The position numbers and the translations under genes were made by a program. Under the pieces are notes generated by a model that had not been told where the DNA came from, did no database searches, and saw only the letters and a program-made list of their open reading frames with translations. Below, piece by piece: positions 1 to 5,883 of a DNA stretch of 5,883 bases. The DNA is taken from contig JAQGPB010000176.1 of the NCBI GenBank assembly GCA_028293265.1, forward strand, positions 1 to 5,883. Direction: 5' to 3'. This stretch comes from Pedosphaera sp. GTDB taxonomy: Bacteria; Verrucomicrobiota; Verrucomicrobiae; Limisphaerales; Pedosphaeraceae. Numbering within the stretch: position 1 is the first letter of the stretch; each line of letters begins with the position of its first letter.

Positions 1-980
1 TGGGTGAAGCGGTGATGGTCGGTAAAGCGCTTGGAATAAACCACCGCGGCTCCCAGCGTGGTGAGGCTTTGCTCGAAACTTTCCGGCTGGGCAATCCCGC
101 TCAGCGAGGCCACCTTCCGGTCCTTGATGAAATCCAGCCCATGCCGCTCGCCAGTGAACACGTCCTCAAAATAAAGCGGGTGATGAATGCATTCAATGAT
201 CCCGGCGGTGGAATTATACTGGCTGATGCGCTCGCGCAGTTCTTTCGTGTTGCCGTCGCTTTTCGTGATGAAGATGGTGTTCGCGCGCGCCAGGTGCGAA
301 GGCGGTTCGCGCAAGGAGCCGCGCGGTTGGAGTTGCTCGTTGCCAAAAGGCTGCTGGCAGTCAATCAGCACGATGTCCGAGCGCCGTCCGTGCAATCGCC
401 AATATTGAAAGCCATCGTCCAGCAGCAGCGTGTCGCAACCGAATTTCTGGATGGCGTAGCGGCCGGCCTTGACGCGGTCTTTGTCCACCAGCACGACGAC
501 GTTTTTCAGATTGGACGCGAGCATGTACGGTTCGTCGCCGGCGGTTTCGGAATCGAGCAGCAACGACTTGCCGTCCGAGACAACGCGCGGCGGGGTGGTG
601 TCCTCGCGGAACAATATTTTGTCGAGCAGCCGGCGGGTGAGCGGCGGCGGCTTGGAGCGGTAGCCGCGCGAGAGAATCGCCACGCTGCGGCCCTCGTCCT
701 GCAACACGCGGGCGAATTTTTCCACGACGGGAGTCTTGCCGGTGCCGCCCCAGGTGAGGTTGCCGATGGCGATGACCTGGACGCCCAGGGTGGAATCGCG
801 GAGGATGCGGACGTTGTAAAGAAAGCGGCGGGCCTTGATGGCGATGAGCAGATATAATTTTGAACAGACAAGCAGGATGGCGCGCAGGAGCCCCGCACGG
901 TATCCCGGACGCTGCTCCATGGTGACTTCTTTATAGTAAGTCTCGATGTTTTCCGCCCAGACGCGGAAGCTTTCTTGCAT
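1..980 (-). CDS. lpxK: Tetraacyldisaccharide 4'-kinase LpxK, 3' end cut by window edge
   Basis: LpxK phosphorylates the 4' position of the tetraacyldisaccharide-1-phosphate lipid A precursor, using ATP, at the cytoplasmic face of the inner membrane. Reading the minus strand from the ATG at 980, the frame stays open to the window edge (326 residues). A hydrophobic N-terminal segment lies around residues 31-49. The P-loop reads [12 protein letters not shown] (about 73-84) and is followed by SRGYR (about 104-108). The family's DDGFQ motif is at 188-192 (D188, D189 are the acidic catalytic/metal positions). A FxDHHxF motif (D321, H322, H323) sits right at the window edge. Family members are usually somewhat longer, so a C-terminal part is missing. 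A second in-frame ATG at 920 (M21) gives an N-terminus closer in length to the E. coli protein and has a weak purine-rich AAAGAAG before it. I prefer 980 because the extra residues resemble long N-termini I recall from Verrucomicrobiota, but the start is uncertain. It is transcribed divergently from the hydroxylase gene. Confidence 0.95.
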   Translation of the reverse strand, partial: MQESFRVWAENIETYYKEVTMEQRPGYRAGLLRAILLVCSKLYLLIAIKARRFLYNVRILRDSTLGVQVIAIGNLTWGGTGKTPVVEKFARVLQDEGRSVAILSRGYRSKPPPLTRRLLDKILFREDTTPPRVVSDGKSLLLDSETAGDEPYMLASNLKNVVVLVDKDRVKAGRYAIQKFGCDTLLLDDGFQYWRLHGRRSDIVLIDCQQPFGNEQLQPRGSLREPPSHLARANTIFITKSDGNTKELRERISQYNSTAGIIECIHHPLYFEDVFTGERHGLDFIKDRKVASLSGIAQPESFEQSLTTLGAAVVYSKRFTDHHRFT

Positions 981-1052
981 GCCCCATCAGTCTGCCAACG
1001 GATGGCGCGGAGGGCAAGGGGAACGGTTGGAGATGCTTGCCGGCAAATATCA

Positions 1053-1071
1053 TGTAGTCTTGGAGACTACA
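1053..1071. promoter_or_regulatory. Perfect 7-bp inverted repeat in divergent spacer, possible operator
   Basis: TGTAGTC - TTGGA - GACTACA is a perfect 7-base dyad with a 5-base centre. It lies in the 981-1216 spacer between the divergent lpxK and hydroxylase genes, 73 bases upstream of the lpxK start and 146 bases upstream of the hydroxylase start. There is no T-run on either side, so it is not a typical intrinsic terminator. Dimeric repressors bind dyads of this size. The half-site GACTACA/TGTAGTC recalls BlaI/MecI-type operators, but in those sites the halves usually face the other way (ACA...TGT), so that assignment is weak. A TTGACG at 1103-1108 could be a -35 box for the rightward gene, but no matching -10 box is seen. 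The rest of the spacer shows no gene. Confidence 0.4.
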
Positions 1072-1216
1072 CAGGACTGCGCGACAATTACCAAATTTGC
1101 TGTTGACGCCCATTCAAATGCCAACGAAGTTGTCCTCTGATAAGCCGAAAGACGATTCGTTTTTTCCGGGTGGAATCTTCTGGTTCTTCGCGGCTTGCCG
1201 GTTAAAGAACCTAATT

Positions 1217-1828
1217 ATGCACTCATTTGTTTTTTGGACGACAGTCGGATTTATCATCGCCGTAGTTTTTGCCTCGTTTTTTGAATGGCTGTTGCACCGC
1301 TTTGTCATGCACCGGCCGGTGGGAAAATTCGATTATGCCTTTCGCGCCCATGCGATCGTGCATCATCAAACCTTCAAGGCCGACCATACTTATCACCTCA
1401 TCAATGAGCAGGATAAAAAAACCATTCCGATGGCCTGGTGGAATGGTCCCGTGCTGATCGCCATCGGCCTCACGCCGTTTTGGATCGCCTCCTGGATTGC
1501 GGCGTCGTGGGGCATCACCGTCGGCGCTTTGATCGCCACCGCTGTTTATTACGGCGCCTATGAATATATGCACTGGTGCATGCACCTGCCCAAGAAACGG
1601 AATATCGAGCGTTCCGGTATTTATTTTCGGCTGAACGGCCATCATCTCCTGCATCACCGTTACATGCACAAGAATTTCAATGTCGTGCTGCCGCTGGCCG
1701 ACCTTTGCCTCGGCACACTGCTGCTTCGTGCCAAGACCCATTTCAAACAGGCCGAAGGTCCCGCCGTGCCCAATGTCCAGCCCCGCATCCGCAAGCCGCG
1801 CCTGCCCAAGCTGGCTGTGAACCAGTAG
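1217..1828 (+). CDS. Membrane fatty acid hydroxylase / sterol desaturase superfamily protein
   Basis: This 203-residue integral membrane protein has the histidine clusters of the di-iron fatty acid hydroxylase/sterol desaturase/carotenoid hydroxylase superfamily. They are HX4H (H27, H32), HxxxHH (H45, H49, H50), HxxxH (H119, H123) and a dense HHxxHHxxxH (H142, H143, H146, H147, H151). Hydrophobic stretches lie at about 4-26, 77-98 and 100-114, placing the His clusters on the cytoplasmic face. Such enzymes use O2 and electrons to hydroxylate or desaturate lipids or carotenoids. The substrate cannot be read from the sequence, and no carotenoid or sterol genes are next to it. The chosen ATG (1217) begins immediately before the first membrane segment and has AAAGAA 8 bases upstream. 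In-frame ATGs at 1097 and 1118 would add a polar, non-conserved-looking leader and lack a ribosome site. The C-terminal 25 or so residues are proline- and arginine-rich and look like a loose tail. Confidence 0.85.
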   Translation: MHSFVFWTTVGFIIAVVFASFFEWLLHRFVMHRPVGKFDYAFRAHAIVHHQTFKADHTYHLINEQDKKTIPMAWWNGPVLIAIGLTPFWIASWIAASWGITVGALIATAVYYGAYEYMHWCMHLPKKRNIERSGIYFRLNGHHLLHHRYMHKNFNVVLPLADLCLGTLLLRAKTHFKQAEGPAVPNVQPRIRKPRLPKLAVNQ

Positions 1829-1845
1829 GCGGCTGAGGAAGCAGG

Positions 1846-1902
1846 GTTGGAGTTGTGGAGTTGTGGAGTATTGAAACAATCCCCCAACACTCCAACACTC
1901 CA
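1846..1902. repeat. Inverted pair of tandem 8-mers forming an imperfect hairpin
   Basis: The left arm holds tandem copies of GTTGTGGA (about 1853-1868). The right arm holds tandem copies of CCAACACT (about 1884-1899). Bases 1856-1873 pair with 1885-1902 at 15 of 18 positions: TGGAGT/ACTCCA twice plus TTG/CAA, broken by a TG/AC bulge and one A/C mismatch. The loop is about 11 bases (1874-1884). A further CAACACTCC lies at 1951-1959, just before the next gene. The element sits 3' of the hydroxylase gene and 5' of the deoxyhypusine synthase-like gene. No T-run follows, so it is not a classical intrinsic terminator. I recall similar TGGAGT-rich elements scattered in Verrucomicrobiota and related genomes, where they are often mis-called as short proteins starting MEYWS or MECWS. 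That makes a REP-like interspersed repeat the likeliest reading. Confidence 0.65.
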
Positions 1903-1963
1903 CCAGCCCCTTCGCCCTCCAAAATCCGTTTGCCTTTCCCCCAATTTTCGCAACACTCCGCCC

Positions 1964-3130
1964 ATGAGCAAAATGTCATCACGCAAATTCGCCGCCTACC
2001 CGCGTCTCAACCCGCTCGGCGTGGGCCGGGACATCTCCGCCGCCGATCTCATGGACCAGGCCTTTCTCGCCTACAACGGCGGACGCCTCCGCGAGGCGGC
2101 GCGCCTGCTCGTTGAAAAAATGCTCCCCCGCGACGGCTACATCGGTATGAGCCTCACCGGCGCCTTGACGCCCGCCGGCCTCGGCAAGTCCTGCCTCATC
2201 CCGCTGATGAAGGCGGGGTTTGTGGACTGGATTGTTTCGACCGGCGCGAACCTCTATCACGATCTCCATTACGGGCTGGACATGAAACTCTACGCCGGCT
2301 CGCCTTTTTTGGACGACGTGGATTTGCACCGGGACGGCGTCATCCGCATCTACGACATTCTGTTTGATTACAACGTGCTGCTCGACACCGACGCCTTCGT
2401 GCGCGAAGTCATTCGCGGCCCGGAATTTCAACGCGCCATGGGCACCGACGAGTTTCATCATCTGCTCGGCAAATACGTCCATGAACGCTCGAAAAAACTC
2501 GGCCTCAGGGACAGCTCCGTTCTCGCCACCGCGTATGAATGCGGTATCCCCATCTTCACCAGCAGCCCCGGCGACAGCTCCATCGGCATGAACGTCGCCG
2601 CCATGGCCATGCGCGATTCCAAGCTGCTCTTCGACGTGAACCGCGACGTGAACCAGACCGCCGCGATTGTATACCAGGCCAAATCCAGCGGGCACAAATC
2701 CTCCGTATTCATCCTCGGCGGCGGTTCGCCCAAGAATTTCATGCTGCAAACCGAGCCGCAGATCCAGGAAGTCATGGGCATCCAGGAAAAGGGCCACGAT
2801 TATTTCCTGCAATGCACCGACGCCCGCCCCGACACCGGCGGCCTGAGCGGCGCCACCCCCGCCGAAGCCGTCAGTTGGGGCAAGGTGGACCCCGACAGCC
2901 TCCCTGACTGCGTCGTCGCCTACGTGGACTCGACCATCTCCCTGCCGCTCCTGACCGCCTATTGCCTGAGCCGCGTCAAACCCCGCAAACTCAAGCGCCT
3001 CCACGACCAGCGCGAAGAAACCTACAACCGCGTCAAATCGCTCTACCTAAAAATCGGCACCGTCACCAAAATCAAAACCAGCCGAAAAATTGCGAAAAGG
3101 GCGAGCAGTGTGGGGTTGAAAAAGGGCTGA
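1964..3130 (+). CDS. Deoxyhypusine synthase family protein (bacterial DHS-like)
   Basis: This 388-residue cytoplasmic protein belongs to the NAD-dependent deoxyhypusine synthase family, which transfers the aminobutyl group of spermidine. Eukaryotic and archaeal members modify eIF5A/aIF5A. Bacterial members (sometimes named speY) may instead make homospermidine or act on other acceptors. The family blocks appear in order: [14 protein letters not shown] and [19 protein letters not shown] in the N-terminal half, [23 protein letters not shown], then [13 protein letters not shown]. Lys307 in SWGK matches the catalytic lysine of the human enzyme (K329). E301 and W305 match human E323 and W327. The residue after K257 is Asn258 where human DHS has the spermidine-contacting His288, so substrate preference may differ. 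The frame is open from 1847, but 1847-1963 is the repeat-bearing spacer, so I place the start at ATG 1964 (MSKMSSRKF); ATG 1973 is an alternative. Neither has a Shine-Dalgarno sequence; the leader is pyrimidine-rich. The C-terminal tail is rich in Lys and Arg. Confidence 0.9.
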   Translation: MSKMSSRKFAAYPRLNPLGVGRDISAADLMDQAFLAYNGGRLREAARLLVEKMLPRDGYIGMSLTGALTPAGLGKSCLIPLMKAGFVDWIVSTGANLYHDLHYGLDMKLYAGSPFLDDVDLHRDGVIRIYDILFDYNVLLDTDAFVREVIRGPEFQRAMGTDEFHHLLGKYVHERSKKLGLRDSSVLATAYECGIPIFTSSPGDSSIGMNVAAMAMRDSKLLFDVNRDVNQTAAIVYQAKSSGHKSSVFILGGGSPKNFMLQTEPQIQEVMGIQEKGHDYFLQCTDARPDTGGLSGATPAEAVSWGKVDPDSLPDCVVAYVDSTISLPLLTAYCLSRVKPRKLKRLHDQREETYNRVKSLYLKIGTVTKIKTSRKIAKRASSVGLKKG

Positions 3131-3152
3131 GCGGGCTCCAGATTTCCCTTAA

Positions 3153-3178
3153 AGTAATATTACTCGCAAATGATTTGC
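3153..3178. promoter_or_regulatory. Two adjacent palindromes upstream of the tcmP cassette
   Basis: In the 69-base spacer 3131-3199, AGTAATATTACT (3153-3164) is a perfect 12-base palindrome. One base later, GCAAAT-G-ATTTGC (3166-3178) is a perfect 6-base dyad around a single base. They lie 22 to 47 bases before the tcmP ATG in an AT-rich stretch, where the promoter of the three-gene cassette would be expected. TAATAT (3155-3160), inside the first palindrome, could be a -10 element, but no good -35 is seen at the usual distance. Operator sites for a repressor are the simplest reading. The first palindrome is short and AT-rich, so chance is not excluded. Confidence 0.45.
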
Positions 3179-3199
3179 TAACCGTACAACCTTTCGCCG

Positions 3200-4090
3200 A
3201 TGGGTGAACCGCTACAACAATTCGGCGGCAGTTGGACCAACCAGAAGCTCCAGCGTCTTCGGGACTACCTTATCGCTTACCAACAAGTCCTTAAAGAACA
3301 GCCTTTTACCCTTTACTACATTGATGCGTTCGCCGGAACTGGGTACAATACACCGAAGGCCCCGTCTGATAGTCATTCACCGCTCTTCGAAAATATTGTT
3401 TCATCTGAGGCCCGAACATTTCTGGACGGTTCAGCGCAAGTTGCTCTGCAGATTCCTCGTCCCTTCGACCGTTATATTTTTGTGGAGCAGGATCCAGACC
3501 GTTATGCTGAGCTTTCCAAACTTAAAACAAAATTTCCGCGACTTGCGAATCGCATATCGCCCATCAACGATGAGGCAAACGGCTATTTGACATCGCTTTG
3601 TCGCAGCAGCAATTGGCTTCACGAAAAAAGGCGGGCTGTAGTTTTCCTTGATCCTTTTGGAATGCAGGTAACATGGAAAACAATCGAGGCGATTGCAGAA
3701 ACACAAGCTATTGATCTCTGGTTGCTGTTTCCTCTTGGCATCGGTGTAATGCGCATGTTGCCAAACCACGGTCAAATTTCGCCTGGATGGCGACGACGGC
3801 TTGATTTGATGTTCGGCGAGTCGGATTGGTACGAAGCTTTTTACCAGAAAGCAGCTACTCAGGATTTATTTGGCGACACGAGCGAGGTGGCGGTCAAAAC
3901 GGCTGATTATGCCTCGATTTCCCATTATTTTGTCAAACGTCTCAAGACGGTCTTTCCTCACGTCGCGAAACATCCTCTGCCACTGCTAAATTCCACAAAT
4001 TGCCCGATGTATCTGCTTTGTTTCGCTGCGGGCAATCCCAAAGGGGGAGTTATTGCAAAGAAAATCGCTGAACATATATTAAAGCCGTGA
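3200..4090 (+). CDS. tcmP: Three-Cys-motif partner protein TcmP
   Basis: This 296-residue soluble protein resembles the TcmP family, which is known mainly from its genomic pairing with a cysteine-motif (radical-SAM-like) protein; its biochemical role is not established. The N-terminal block FGGSWTNQKLQRLRDYL (8-24) is typical. YIDAFAGTG (40-48) looks like the glycine-rich SAM-binding motif I of Rossmann methyltransferases. FVEQDPDR (94-101) fits the acidic end of strand 2, and FLDPFGM (149-155) occupies the place of the catalytic motif IV (DPPY/NPPF-like). A nucleic-acid or small-molecule methyltransferase-like activity is therefore an inference. ATG 3200 is the first in-frame start and gives the expected N-terminus, but no Shine-Dalgarno sequence precedes it. 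The stop TGA overlaps the GTG start of the radical SAM gene. Codon choice is clearly less GC-rich than in the genes to the left, which suggests acquisition by transfer. I am sure of the family but not of the function. Confidence 0.85.
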   Translation: MGEPLQQFGGSWTNQKLQRLRDYLIAYQQVLKEQPFTLYYIDAFAGTGYNTPKAPSDSHSPLFENIVSSEARTFLDGSAQVALQIPRPFDRYIFVEQDPDRYAELSKLKTKFPRLANRISPINDEANGYLTSLCRSSNWLHEKRRAVVFLDPFGMQVTWKTIEAIAETQAIDLWLLFPLGIGVMRMLPNHGQISPGWRRRLDLMFGESDWYEAFYQKAATQDLFGDTSEVAVKTADYASISHYFVKRLKTVFPHVAKHPLPLLNSTNCPMYLLCFAAGNPKGGVIAKKIAEHILKP

Positions 4091-5190
4091 GCTACAACGC
4101 TTCAGTAGTAGAGAGATTCTCCACGAGTTCGATTGACAATTCTCATCGGCCCGATGCCCGCGTGGGCATGTGGTCTTCCCCCGCCGTCATTGCTCCAAAC
4201 AATTTCGTTTACAAAAGCCTTTCAAACTGGGCATTCAACATCGCGGTCGGTTGCTCCCACGCCTGCCGGTTCTGTTACGTGCCCAGCGCAGCGACCATCA
4301 AGCAGGGGCCCAAGCTTGCCGAATACGGCGTCCAAGACCCGGACGCCGAATGGGGCGATTACGTGCTGCTTCGTCCATGGGAGGAGGAAAAGTTTATGAC
4401 TTCGCTGCGGGCCGCTGAAAATACGCCCAAACGGTTGCTCAAGCCCGACGGCAATCGCGCGGTGATGTATTGCAGCACCACCGATCCCTATCAGGTCATC
4501 CACCATCCGCATCCAGAGCAGCAGCGATTTCTGGCCCAGCACTCCCGGCAGCTCGTCCGGCGTTCGCTGGAACTGATTCGGGACAAATCCACGCTTAACG
4601 TCCGCATATTGACTCGCAGTCCGCTTGCTCGGGCAGATTTCGATATTTACAAGAGTTTTGGCCCGCGACTCTTGTTTGGGATGAGCCTGCCCACCTTGCG
4701 CAACGATCTCGCCAAAATTTACGAGCCAAAGGCACCCGCCCCCTCGCAACGCCTCGCCACGCTTCGCGCCGCTCGCGAAGCAGGACTGCATACCTATGTG
4801 GCAGTGGCGCCAACTTACCCCGAGTGCGATGAAACCGATTTGCGCGCCACCCTCAAAGCGGTCGCCGAAGTGGAACCTGTCACCATTTTCCACGAACCGA
4901 TCAATATCCGCGCTGAAAACGTGGAACGAATCCAAGTCCATGCTGACGAATTAGGCGTTGATTTGAAAACCGACGTGTTTCAAACGCGCGAACAATGGCA
5001 GGATTACGCTGTAAACGCATTGCAAACGGTGGAACGCCTCGCTCACGAATTGGGTATTGCTGACCGGTTACATCTTTGGCCGGATAAATCGTTGGGCAAC
5101 GTGGGAATCTCGAATCGAATAGCTAAACCGAAAGATCACTTGAGTTGGTTGCAAATGTATTGGAGTCGAATCAGTGAGTGGCCTCAATAA
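4087..5190 (+). CDS. Radical SAM protein paired with TcmP (SPL/Rv2578c-like)
   Basis: This 367-residue protein has the radical SAM cluster motif CxxxCxxC: C56, C60 and C63 in GCSHACRFCYVP. Those cysteines would hold a [4Fe-4S] cluster that cleaves S-adenosylmethionine to a 5'-deoxyadenosyl radical. Further conserved-looking blocks are YKSLSNWAFN just before the cysteines, YCSTTDPYQ in the first half, LTRSPLARADFD and FGMSLPTLRNDLAKIYEPKAPAP in the middle, and VAPTYPECDE and FHEPINIRAENVERI towards the C-terminus. These recall the spore-photoproduct-lyase-like/Rv2578c group rather than the phage Gp37/Gp68 (PF07505) proteins I associate with TcmP. The substrate is unknown; a base or nucleotide product is an inference. 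The GTG start overlaps the tcmP TGA (GTGA), which suggests translational coupling. ATG 4168 (M28) would still keep all conserved blocks and is the main alternative start. The stop is followed after 5 bases by the nuclease-domain gene. Confidence 0.88.
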   Translation: MSYNASVVERFSTSSIDNSHRPDARVGMWSSPAVIAPNNFVYKSLSNWAFNIAVGCSHACRFCYVPSAATIKQGPKLAEYGVQDPDAEWGDYVLLRPWEEEKFMTSLRAAENTPKRLLKPDGNRAVMYCSTTDPYQVIHHPHPEQQRFLAQHSRQLVRRSLELIRDKSTLNVRILTRSPLARADFDIYKSFGPRLLFGMSLPTLRNDLAKIYEPKAPAPSQRLATLRAAREAGLHTYVAVAPTYPECDETDLRATLKAVAEVEPVTIFHEPINIRAENVERIQVHADELGVDLKTDVFQTREQWQDYAVNALQTVERLAHELGIADRLHLWPDKSLGNVGISNRIAKPKDHLSWLQMYWSRISEWPQ

Positions 5191-5195
5191 ATCGT

Positions 5196-5883
5196 ATGTC
5201 TGAAGGATCGATACGGGTCAATTCGGGAGAATTGCGAAAGATCGTCCGCGATATCCTTACGGAAACTATCGACTTACATCGCAGTTCAAAAATGGTTGCC
5301 AATGTCGGTGAAGCCTATGAACCACCCGTGGGAGAGCCTTCAGATGAGGAAATCGAGGACTTCTTGTATTGCAATCCACTGCTGGATTTAGAAACCGTAC
5401 AGCATTTGACGGACGAGGGATTGTTGGGGTTTTTTGCTCAAACCGCGAGAACAAGCCCGCAGTGGCTTGATGAATTCCGAGAAAACGTCGCAGCATGGGC
5501 GAAAAATAACGCATGGTTGAGTGGAGACGCACCTTTGCTTCACTTGGACCAGATCTACGGCAGAACCTCTGAAACTGAACTGTGGACACCACAGCAGGAA
5601 CGGACACCGGGATGGATTGAAACATCACCAAGTTATTTGCTGTTGGCCGCGAGCCTCTTGCAGCAGGGTAAATTTCTTTCAGAGATGAATTGGCGAGATT
5701 TTGAAAAACTTGTTGGTGAATGGTTGGAATCCGAAGGTTGGAAAGTTCAGGTTACACGAGCATCAAAGGACGGTGGCATAGATGTTATCGCCGAAAAGTC
5801 AGACACGGTGCTTGGTGATGTCAGAGCGCTATGGCAGGCAAAAAAGTATGGCGCTGCAAATAAGGTTAAGTTAAGGGAAGTTC
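5196..5883 (+). CDS. Mrr-type restriction endonuclease domain protein, 3' end missing
   Basis: The frame is open from ATG 5196 to the window edge (229 residues seen, no stop). The first 160 or so residues are an acidic, probably helical region I do not recognise, with a short hydrophobic piece near 151-159 (SYLLLAASLL). From residue 164 the sequence matches the start of an Mrr_cat/restriction-endonuclease-like domain: NWRDFEKLVGEWLESEGW (165-182, with conserved E170), then DGGIDV (D196) and WQAKK (Q214, K216). This gives the D...QxK signature of PD-(D/E)xK nucleases of the Mrr type, which cut DNA, often modified DNA, and serve in restriction. The rest of the domain is beyond the window. It begins 5 bases after the radical SAM stop with no clear ribosome site, so co-expression with tcmP and the radical SAM gene is likely. 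A role in defence or in processing modified nucleic acid is inferred. The domain call is firm; the N-terminal function is unknown. Confidence 0.85.
   Translation, partial: MSEGSIRVNSGELRKIVRDILTETIDLHRSSKMVANVGEAYEPPVGEPSDEEIEDFLYCNPLLDLETVQHLTDEGLLGFFAQTARTSPQWLDEFRENVAAWAKNNAWLSGDAPLLHLDQIYGRTSETELWTPQQERTPGWIETSPSYLLLAASLLQQGKFLSEMNWRDFEKLVGEWLESEGWKVQVTRASKDGGIDVIAEKSDTVLGDVRALWQAKKYGAANKVKLREV

Noticed and set aside
12..857. Long plus-strand open frame of 281 codons over the lpxK region
   Set aside because: It lies opposite lpxK, whose minus-strand frame carries the P-loop, DDGFQ and DHH motifs. The plus-strand translation shows no recognisable motifs and is a high-GC shadow.
1846..1902. 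Intrinsic terminator for the hydroxylase gene
   Set aside because: The stem is imperfect and there is no T-run after it in either direction. A transcript-end role remains possible but is not shown by the sequence.
1223..1903. Minus-strand frame of 226 codons beginning MECWSVGG
   Set aside because: It starts inside the interspersed repeat and runs antisense to the hydroxylase, whose His clusters mark the real frame.
1847..1963. N-terminal extension of the DHS-like gene to ATG 1847 ([10 protein letters not shown]...)
   Set aside because: This stretch is translated from the repeat hairpin and spacer. DHS family similarity begins after ATG 1964/1973.
1979..3004. Long minus-strand open frame of 341 codons opposite the DHS-like gene
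   Set aside because: It mirrors the real gene, is unusually rich in Ala, Gly, His and Val, and has no family motif; it is a GC-driven shadow.
4222..4941. Minus-strand open frame of 239 codons opposite the radical SAM gene
   Set aside because: It is antisense to a gene with clear CxxxCxxC and other conserved blocks, and shows no motifs of its own.
4087..5190. Assignment of the radical SAM gene as true spore photoproduct lyase
   Set aside because: The similarity is limited to the cluster region and general layout. The organism type is not a spore former and the gene is coupled to tcmP, so a specific SPL name is not supported.

Overview
The window looks like a chromosomal segment of a Gram-negative bacterium. 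The lpxK gene (lipid A synthesis) shows that the organism has a lipopolysaccharide outer membrane. The style of the LpxK N-terminus, the bacterial deoxyhypusine-synthase-like gene, and the short 'TGGAGT/ACTCCA' interspersed repeat fit the Verrucomicrobiota (Pedosphaera/Limisphaera-type soil or freshwater lineages). That placement is an inference from recalled resemblance, not from a search.

Left half (1-3130), GC-rich, probably native. lpxK runs leftward off the window (1-980, minus strand, 3' end missing). A 236-base divergent spacer (981-1216) carries one perfect dyad at 1053-1071. A small membrane di-iron hydroxylase/desaturase-superfamily gene (1217-1828, +) follows. Next is a 135-base spacer containing an imperfect hairpin built from inverted tandem 8-mers (1846-1902), then a deoxyhypusine synthase-family gene (1964-3130, +) that keeps the catalytic lysine motif SWGK.

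Right half (3131-5883), visibly lower in GC. Two adjacent short palindromes (3153-3178) precede three same-strand, tightly packed genes. These are a three-Cys-motif partner protein, TcmP (3200-4090); a radical SAM protein with a CxxxCxxC cluster motif (4087-5190, GTG start overlapping the tcmP stop by 4 bases); and an Mrr-type restriction-endonuclease-domain protein (5196 to the window end, 3' incomplete, 5 bases after the radical SAM stop). The overlap and short gap point to one transcript. TcmP has methyltransferase-like motifs, its partner is a radical enzyme, and the third member is a nuclease. Together they look like a compact, horizontally acquired nucleic-acid modification or defence cassette. 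This is the part of the window most worth following up. No RNA genes, CRISPR arrays, insertion sequences or convincing intrinsic terminators were seen.
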